In this document: positions 56,622 to 64,000 of the stretch, in pieces
Layout: each line of letters starts with the position of its first letter
Numbering within the stretch: the stretch's first letter is position 1
DNA from: Xanthostigma xanthostigma
Taxonomy: Eukaryota > Arthropoda > Insecta > Raphidioptera > Raphidiidae
Assembly (NCBI GenBank): GCA_963575645.1
Contig: OY754466.1
Span: 42,874,001 to 42,938,000, forward strand
Length of the DNA stretch: 64,000 bases
Direction: 5' to 3'
Notes under the pieces: model-generated
Told to the model about the DNA's origin: nothing
The model's input: the letters and a program-made list of their open reading frames with translations, nothing else
The model's database searches: none
Program-made: the position numbers and the translations under genes

Positions 56622-59600
56622 TCAAGAACCCGATTTCCATTTTTGTAATATCTCTTCTGCCTTCTTTAGAGTTTCGTCTTTCTGTAAATGTATAAAACAA
56701 TTGAAAAACAGCAAAAACAAAAACTGTTTGAATTTGTTTTAGATTACCTTTATGAAACAGTAGCGTACATAATCTTCTGCTAAATGTTTGTGCGGTGTAC
56801 TGTAAAATGCAGTAGGCGGGATACCTTGAAATTTCAATTTTTTCGACATCCATTTAGTAAATCTGTAATCCTTGTATTTGTCCTGTTCAGAATTCATATC
56901 TACTTTGGAGGCTACAAAAAAAAGAAAAAAGTGTTGTCGATTGTTTTAATTATTTAAAATTGACTAAAGCAAAACATTTTTTCTAACCTAATGCTGACCA
57001 ATCGGCAACTAAAAAGAAACCTCCGTCAGGTATGGTAGGTTTCATTCCTACATCTGTAAGAAATTTGACCATGTAGTCTCGTTTTGCTTCTAATTCTCTC
57101 GGCAGTGTTACGAAATAACAATCATCGCTTCCGAGTCTCGGAATTTCTTTTTCAAAACCAAGAGCAATAGCTTCCTGGATCGGAGTACAGCAGGTGTATA
57201 CGCAGTTCTGATGAACCATCTGTAAATTACGCATTAAATTCGCAGGCCCGTAAGCCCATCCAGTTTTCCAACCTGTCACACTGAATGTTTTCCCTGCAGA
57301 TCCAATCGTGATAGTGCGTTCCCACATGCCCGGCAGTGTCGCTATAATAATAAAATGTTTTTAGAGGAGATAAATGTTAATAGCATCTGTTGTTGAACGA
57401 TCTATAATCTATAGTCCATCTATTTAAACAATGACACACTTGTAAAGTCTGTCTGAGATCATCAGAGCCTCCGTGTTACGATTAATTTTCGGTGTTTTAA
57501 AACTAATTTACTCACCGATGCGAACATGTTTGTGTGGTTTGTAAACAAGCCATTCGTATACTTCATCTGATATGCAAAGCACATTCCAGCGTTTGCACAA
57601 ATCAGCAATCATGGTGAGTTCAGCTTCGGTGAATACTTTTCCGAGCGGATTATGCGGAGTGTTAATAATTATCATCTTGGTTTTTTCATTAAATAGACCA
57701 GCTAATTCATCAGGATCGAGAACCCAATCAGACGAATAAATGGGTCCATCTTTAATTTTTGGTTTTAGAGCAATAAATTTAGGAACGCCTCCTGAAGTTC
57801 GGACCATTGGATCGTAACAATCGAAAAAAGGTTCGATGATAATAACTTCGTCGTTTTCATCTACGTGTCCAACAATACTTGAATAAAGCGCTTCATAAGC
57901 ACCGGCCGTCACTAGCATTTCTGTTTGCGGGTTGATTTCTCTGCCTATTAAACCTGAATAGAGTTTTGCTAGGGCTGCAACGAGACGGGGATGCCCCTTT
58001 AAAATTGTAACAATCAATTAGTTAAAAAGATCGCATCAATACTATTAATTGTTGAGGAGATGGCGTAGGTACACAATGCAATCAACAGGATCACCTATCA
58101 GTGATGTAACGATATTTTTTGACTTTTGCATTCGCAAAATTCTAACATTTTTATTGGAAAAGTTTTTTATAACTTCCTTTTTAAAAAATAACTAGTTTTG
58201 ACGTGATAACGTCTTATAAATTGATGAAACACCGGCTGCATGCACGAAAAAGTGTAACGTTCTGAAAAGTGTCACGTTCCGCCTGACCCTGTGCGTGCAA
58301 GCGAGAGCGCAGTATAAGCGATAGAGAGTCGGTAAAAATATAATTTGACAGCTACTAAAATTTAGGTTATGTATTATTAAATATGATATTCGAGCGGAAT
58401 ACGTTATCACGTAAAACTATCGTCCGTAAACCGACTTTACAGACAACCAATTTTTTTTTTCGCTAAGGTAACCTTGCAATTTAGTCTTCTACCAGCTTTT
58501 GCTTTAACATTAGGTAATAAAACTTTAGACTTAGTATGAATAATCAACCTAGTACAGTAGAGACGCGTTAATCCGAACCTTCATAATCCGGATTCTTTGG
58601 TAATTCGGACAGTCGTTTGATAGTATTATGTACATTGTAGTCCGGATTTTTCCAGTTTCAGTAATCCGGATCATGATACTTAGTTATTGAGTAGCTGTAC
58701 CGGCACTATTTGCGTCAACACTATTGGCCGGCGGTGTGTTACAAACAGTTACATACATATTTGTTGCCGGAGAAGTGAGAGAAGTTAGGTGGTTTTAGTA
58801 TGTATGTAGTCGTTGTCAAACCCAGATAGAAATACATAGAGAACGCACTATGGCGCCGCGTAAACGATCACATGTTACTTTATCACTGCAAGTAAAAAAC
58901 GAAATTCTTGACAAATTAAAAAAGGGAGTCCTAAATAAACAGTTAGCCGCAAAATATGAGCATTTTAGTTTGTTTTCTTGATAATTAAAATTACATCCAG
59001 TAATCCGGACATTTTGATAATCCGGATCAGCTGTGTTTTAATTAGTCCGGATTATCGCGTCTCTACTGTACCTAGAACCACTATAAATATGTGCGTGCTA
59101 CTTGAGCGGTCAATGAGCCGTTAAATTTTAGCCATAGACAAATGGTGCCATTTGAAAACTGAATATTCGCATTCGTATTCGCGTATATCGACGATGGATA
59201 TCCGATATCGCAATCGCGAATGTCTAAAAATGGACATTTGTTACATCACTAGTATCTATTGACTATGGAAATTTGAGTGCTGAGGATGACAATTCAATTT
59301 CTATGTATAAAAATACTTACAAAACCTCTTGTATACTGGTTAAGTAAAACATTGTCACCCTGTGAAACATTAGCTAAAGCTTTCGTAATATAATCCGGAG
59401 CTGCAAAATCCGCAAAGCCTTGACCAAGATTTAATGGCTTGTGTTCTAACGCCAATTGTATATATTCAACCCTGCAAAAAAAATTAGTATATTTTTGAAA
59501 TGCTAAGTTACTGAATGGATAAATACGTTATACAAACAATTGTATAAAATGTAAAGTACAAATGTTACAAAGCTTTACAGTCAGAGCAATAATAAGTGTC

Positions 59601-59944
59601 GGTAAAACAGGTAATTATACCTATGTTAAGTGTTTGACAGCTCTGTAAAAATTTCTGAATTACTTATAAATAATTTAATAAATTATGGTACAGCTACAGG
59701 GAACTGTATAAATCATTATCGCACAATCATGATAAAGTTGTAAATAGTTTGCGAATACTGCTTCAATGTTGATTATTTTGAATAAATTATTTACAATATG
59801 ACTTATTTATTTCATTTGTATTTTTTTACTGAGAAAAATATATGTATATTTGTTTGAAAACGTCATTTATTCTTACCATACACTTTTTTCACTTCCCTGA
59901 TACCGTTTAGGTAAAACAAATTTATTGTCAAGTGCTTCCATCAT
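56622..59944 (-). CDS. Kyat: Kynurenine aminotransferase (6 exons)
   Basis: PLP-dependent class I aminotransferase of the kynurenine-oxoglutarate transaminase / cysteine-S-conjugate beta-lyase family; makes kynurenic acid. Exons 59944-59877, 59471-59321, 57996-57516, 57341-56988, 56911-56748, 56681-56622 total 1,278 nt, 425 aa, the family's normal length. Motifs: LNLGQGF (36-42), NTPHNPLGK with Asn189, SDEVYEW with Asp217 and Tyr220, and SAGKTFSVTGWK with the PLP lysine at about Lys251. All expected cofactor contacts are present, so it should be active. The frame stays open upstream of the ATG to an acceptor-like CATTTTAG near 60023 and would read LFVRNHRHLFSRISANFFGS, basic and Ser-rich like a mitochondrial presequence; an upstream exon could add it. 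It is head to head with a paralog. Confidence 0.95.
58196..58455 (-). repeat. 'GTGATAACG' family copy B
   Basis: Reverse copy of 6583-6837: TTTTGACGTGATAACGTCTT through GAAACACCGGCTGCATGCAC to CGTTATCACGTAAAACTATC. Lies in intron 2 of the aminotransferase. The minus-strand ORF across it is fortuitous. Confidence 0.75.
58555..59068 (+). mobile_element. pogo/Tigger-like nonautonomous element with CENP-B HTH fragment
   Basis: Ends CAGTAGAGACGCGTTAATCC and GGATTATCGCGTCTCTACTG, with TA on both sides. A short plus-strand frame at 58850-58981 encodes a CENP-B-type N-terminus, MAPRKRSHVTLSLQVKNEI followed by an LKKGVLNKQLAAKY helix, then a stop. The catalytic domain is deleted. Lies in intron 2 of the aminotransferase. 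Confidence 0.9.
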
Positions 59945-61242
59945 GCAAGAGCTGCTACCAAAAAAATTTGCACTGATTCTAGAAAACAGGTGCCTATGGT
60001 TCCGTACAAATAACTAAAATGACGAAATTCATATTTAATTTGACATTTTATATCTCTTATCAAATCAAAATATTTCACAGGATCATTGTATAACCTCTGA
60101 ACTTTTAAACATTCTTAAAAATGCGTGAACTAATTAACATTTCTAAAAAACATAAAAATTGAAAAAACTATTAAATTTAAAAAACAATTATCTGCATTTT
60201 CATTTACTTAAAATACGATAATTGAATCACTTTTCTAAATTTAATACTTTAATTAATTCTAGCACAAGTGACAACTTTGTCAATGGAAACTTAGAAAATA
60301 GAAATGTTTCAGAATGAACTTATGACGTTACATTTTTAATATTTTTTATTTATGACCATCATTTCCCACGAGTTGCTGTGTTATCAGTTATCAAGTAGTA
60401 AAGTACATAATATTATTACTTTTAAGGTTAAGTGTCTAAGTGTAAATATTTACAATTAGTTTTTAATTTTAATACCGCGGAGAACCGTTGAAACTGCGCA
60501 AAATACAATACTTAATTAACACTTTTGGGTTTCTGTAGTAACTATTTATTGTAAACTGTCTTTTTGAATTTCGGCTGTAATCTAGTCAACAGTGAATAGG
60601 TACATAGTTTTAGTACCTACTTAATTGACCGTTTTATTATGTTGACAAAATAGGTATACTTATTCAAAAAGTAGCAATGAGCCAGGCTGATCATTCAGCT
60701 GTTGCTTGTTTTCTGTACCAATTAGTAATTACGTTGCACTCCGCAACAATGTCAAAGTATTTAGTATTTTTAGTGTCTGGTTGTCAATACAACAATGCAA
60801 CGTCTGTCTAATTGTTATAACTATTGAATAGGTCCAACATGTAGCAGCAATAGTCGTACGTTTTTTCTTACCCCATCCGCAGCTATGATAAAAAACAAAT
60901 AACTTTATAATAATTGTTAATATGACTGTACCTATAACAACTAACAGAAATTCCAAGATTAAAATATAAGTATAAATGAAAAAAAACTAATAATAATATG
61001 TATATTCTTTTATCACATGCATTTGATATGCGATTAAAATAAAAAACTGAAAGTGCCTACTTATAATGCTTTTAATTTCTTAGGCTGTAGGCATATACCT
61101 ATTAATTTATTTGCTTATTAAATCTTATCAATTATATTTTAATACATTATCTTATCAAGCACATATTGTAAGTAAAATATTATTACCTGGCATTACATAT
61201 ATTATTAATAATTATGTATTACTTCTTGTAGACAAATTAATT
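59945..61242. other. Divergent intergenic region between the two aminotransferases
   Basis: 1.3 kb of AT-rich DNA between head-to-head paralogs, likely holding both promoters and a possible upstream exon of the minus-strand gene. No repeat or ORF I can support. Confidence 0.5.
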
Positions 61243-63229
61243 ATGGATAAATTTATGTTGCCAAAGAGATTTCATCAAATAGAATTAAATCAAAAGTAAG
61301 TACAGGAATTGACATTGTATCTTTTTTAATAGAAATATATAAGTATAAAATACTTTTACTTTACAGATTTGATCCAGTAGACCCTGACGTGTCTTTATTA
61401 AATTTAACTTTTGATTATTCAGAAATAAATCCACCTTCGTATTTTATGCAAACTTTAAGAAATATTTCATTGAGCAGCAATTCTTTGCTACATCAATACA
61501 GCAGAGACTTTGTAAGTTTAAAAGGACCTTCAGATGATCTAAAATTTAGAGTCGATTAACTGCCTGGTCTGATTAGCTCGGGTACAAATTGGATGTCAAT
61601 TTCAATAATAAAAATAACATATTTAATGTTTTTTTTTTGTTGATGAAGTTCATTATATAAATAAAAAATGTTAACAATTGGGTTTTTGTAAAGAAAATAT
61701 TTAAACTAAAATTTTAAAAACATCACGGGACTACAAAACGCGCCAGGAATATTCGTGACGTCATAATGTTACATATATTGTGATGTCACTCGCGCTCGGG
61801 TTCTTTTGGCGCGTCATCGGAATTTCATTTAAAAATTAATTTTGAATTGAATGTTACTTTTTAATTATTAAATTTATAGCATTTATTTACAAAAACCCTA
61901 TTTCAGTCGACATAAATTCGATTTCAATCGGATTCAATCTGATTTGTAACCAACAGAGAGATATTACATAAATAACGAATTAGAAACAATATTGACAATA
62001 AATGTTATTTGTCTGAGAATCCTTTAATAATGATTACAACATCCATGCAATATAGTGCAAACAGGACAATATACTATTATTAAACTCCATATAAATATTA
62101 TTTAATAAAACTTTCCCAGGGCAACCCGCGATTAGTAAATGCCATATCGAAACTATATTCAAAATATCTTCAACGAACGATCGACCCTAATGATGAAATC
62201 ATCGTGACAGTTGGGGCATATCAGGCTCTTCACATTGGAATATTGGGTCATGTTGACGAAGGAGATGAAGTTATAATTATCGAACCATATTATCCATGCT
62301 ACGTACCACTTGTTCGAATGGCTGGTGGTATACCGAAAATAATGCCACTAGAACCGGTACATTTACATTATTATCACACAGAAAGTTGTTTCTTTTTGTT
62401 TATTAAATGTTCATATTGCAGGATATAAAAGATGATACAAACTTTTCTAACTGGAAATTAGATCCTGACAAATTAACCAGTATGTTCAATGAAAAAACAA
62501 AAGCTATCATTATTAATACTCCACACTATCCAACAGGGAAAATGTTTACGGAAGCGGAATTGCTGTTGATTGCAGACCTCTGCAAACATTGGAATGTGCT
62601 CTGTATATTGGACGAAGTCTTTGAAAACGCTGTTTATAAAATAAAACACGTTCGAATGGGTAATGAGTACTTTTATTACACTCTGTTCCATTTATGACCA
62701 ACGCACACGGCACAAATGCTATCTTTTGTAACAAACCTATTTTGTTTTGCAAATGCATCGATATCGCACCACTATTTGACGATTACTTAGCTACTTCGAA
62801 ATATCTCTTTCGATTATCAAAGTGTGTGTGATCCTTTCGTTGTGTTATTCAGCGAATAGCGTGCGGCCTTACGCTGTTGGTTTAATCGCAAAATCGTGCT
62901 ACAAAAACAACATATATGTGCGTTGTTCCCTTACTCATGTAACGTTTTTTTATGAAACAAGCGAAATCGCTACAACTTTGTAAAAAATAAAGATATCGAT
63001 GTTGAATGTAGCCCTATGTAAATCGTTTCGAACCAATCAGAGCTGATTCGATTTGTTTCGTTTAGCGTCTTTAGACATGTGGGATCGGACACTAACAATC
63101 GGTTCAGCAGGCAAAACATTTTGCGCAACAGGCTGGAAAATAGGGTGGGTTTATGGACCTTCCCGTTTATTAGAAAATTTGCGTATGATTCAGCAAAACT
63201 GCGTTTGCAGCGGATGCACTCCTATACAG
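61243..63229 (+). CDS. Divergent kynurenine aminotransferase paralog, partial (continues right)
   Basis: Exons 61243-61295, 61367-61511, 62120-62356, 62422-62659, 63066-63229 join in frame to 279 codons and end at a GT donor, so the C-terminal third lies beyond the window. Exons 3-5 are very similar to the complete gene at 56622-59944 (VGAYQALHIGILGHVDEGDE, LDPDKLTSMFNEKTKAIIIN, GSAGKTFCATGWKIGW). The PLP lysine is kept (about Lys241), but other signatures are lost. LNLGQGF is LNLTFDY (about 29-35), the Asn of NTPHNPxGK is Tyr181, and the Tyr of SDEVYEW is Phe212, with the following EW now EN. The last exon boundary (after TPIQ) is an intron absent from the paralog. No stop or frameshift is seen. 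It is either a neofunctionalised or catalytically impaired duplicate, or a very young pseudogene. Confidence 0.85.
61297..62119 (+). other. Paralog introns 1-2 and repeat fragment
   Basis: Apart from exon 2 (61367-61511) this stretch is non-coding. About 61740-61830 contains GTGACGTCATAATGTTA and GATGTCACTCGCGC, related to the repeat at 5405-5880. Confidence 0.45.
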
Positions 63230-64000
63230 GTAAAAGATACAAATTACCTGGGCACAAATTAAAACAACTATGTATAAATAAATAAAATAACTATAAATTG
63301 TTCAGATAAAGAAAATAGTCATACTTATCACTCATAAGACTGAAACATAATAAAAAATAATAACCATTACAATTACTAGTGTTGGGCGATTATGAATGAT
63401 ATAATCGAAATATTTTGATTATGGCCGAATAATCGATCATTCGATTATGGCAACCGAGATATCATCCGCTTGAATCGATTATGAAATATGAAATGAATAT
63501 TAATCCCGACACAGTACTATTGCTATGTCGACTGTCGGTTATATTGTGATATATCGATATATCATTCGGTTTCTGCATCTACATGCACTGGGATGGGAAG
63601 TCTTTGCTAGTACTGGAGAGTGGGGGTGTTTCGATTGTACATACTTTGTTGTACTTAGTGTTGAGGTTAACAGTTGAAAAATGAAATGATGCGGTGCTTG
63701 TATTAATTTAAATGATATTCATAATCATGACATAAGAAACAATCAAGATATTAGACTAAAGAAATGCAGATTGAAAATGTCTCACAAAAATCTATCCTAC
63801 TTTGGCAGTGTTTTATTTAATAAACTACCAAATAGCTTAACTGAAATTAAGTGTGGTAAAGAATTTATGTTCAAATTTAAATCATTCTTCCTAAAAAATT
63901 GTTTTTATGACATTAAGGATTTTTTAAATTTTAATTTTAATGTTTAACTCATTATTAACGATGTACGGCATAACAAATATATTTCTATTTCTATTCGATC
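63230..64000. other. Right-edge intronic DNA of the paralog
   Basis: No further exon of the aminotransferase paralog is visible. About 63375-63560 is an ATAATCGA-rich block (GTGTTGGGCGATTAT start) like a hAT end. The LINE remnant at 63690-63947 follows. Confidence 0.5.
63690..63947 (+). pseudogene. LINE ORF2 C-terminal remnant
   Basis: The plus-strand frame reads CINLNDIHNHDIRNNQDIR, then LSYFGSVLFNKLPNSL and FMFKFKSFFLKNCFYDIKDF, with a stop at 63945-63947. This is the LFNxLP / FKxxLKxxL tail of jockey/CR1-like LINEs. A stop lies upstream near 63685; the 3' end shows a TATTTCTATTTCTATT tract at the window edge. Confidence 0.8.

Noticed and set aside
1..64000. CRISPR arrays, operons, bacterial defence systems, riboswitches
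   Set aside because: The window is eukaryotic nuclear DNA with spliced genes. No regularly spaced direct repeats or bacterial gene structure were seen.

Overview
This is a 64 kb piece of an AT-rich, intron-rich and transposon-dense animal nuclear genome, almost certainly from an insect; I do not assign an order. The gene content (Nipped-A/TRRAP, an NWD2-like NACHT-WD protein, LSM12, a CYP4-type P450, a FAM166/CIMIP2-type axonemal protein, two kynurenine aminotransferases), the CAAAATG-type start contexts, the AATAAA poly(A) signals and the mix of hAT, Tc1/mariner, pogo, LINE and tRNA-derived SINE debris all fit. Almost all coding sequence is split into exons. I rebuilt each gene by checking splice sites and reading phase exon by exon; five models close exactly in frame from ATG to stop, and two run off the window.

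Layout. 1-7239 (-): 5' half-kilocodon of Nipped-A/TRRAP, eight exons, continuing past the left edge. 7240-8626: divergent intergenic promoter region carrying a foldback repeat. 8627-33738 (+): a 28-exon, 1712-codon NACHT and WD-repeat gene whose introns hold most of the repeats, a decayed tRNA-Gly copy and an antisense acidic ORF. 33739-37921: repeat-filled intergenic DNA with a complete hAT element. 37922-41882 (-): LSM12, four exons. 44112-49516 (+): a ten-exon, 504-codon CYP4-like P450. 52433-56508 (+): a CIMIP2B-like gene with intact tRNA-Gly(GCC) and tRNA-Glu(CTC) genes inside one intron. 56622-59944 (-): a complete kynurenine aminotransferase, convergent with the previous gene (113 bp apart). 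61243-63229 onward (+): a divergent, head-to-head aminotransferase paralog that runs past the right edge.

The genes are not an operon. They are unrelated housekeeping, ciliary and metabolic loci, except for the aminotransferase pair, which is a local inverted duplication. The most interesting biology is the paralog's loss of several conserved cofactor/substrate residues while its frame stays open, the P450 with a rewritten I-helix and heme-loop signature, two GC-AG introns at positions forced by reading frame, and several foldback repeats sharing a CTGAAGA-stem-GAAA motif that resembles Penelope/hammerhead-type termini. I found no convincing new defence or multi-gene system.
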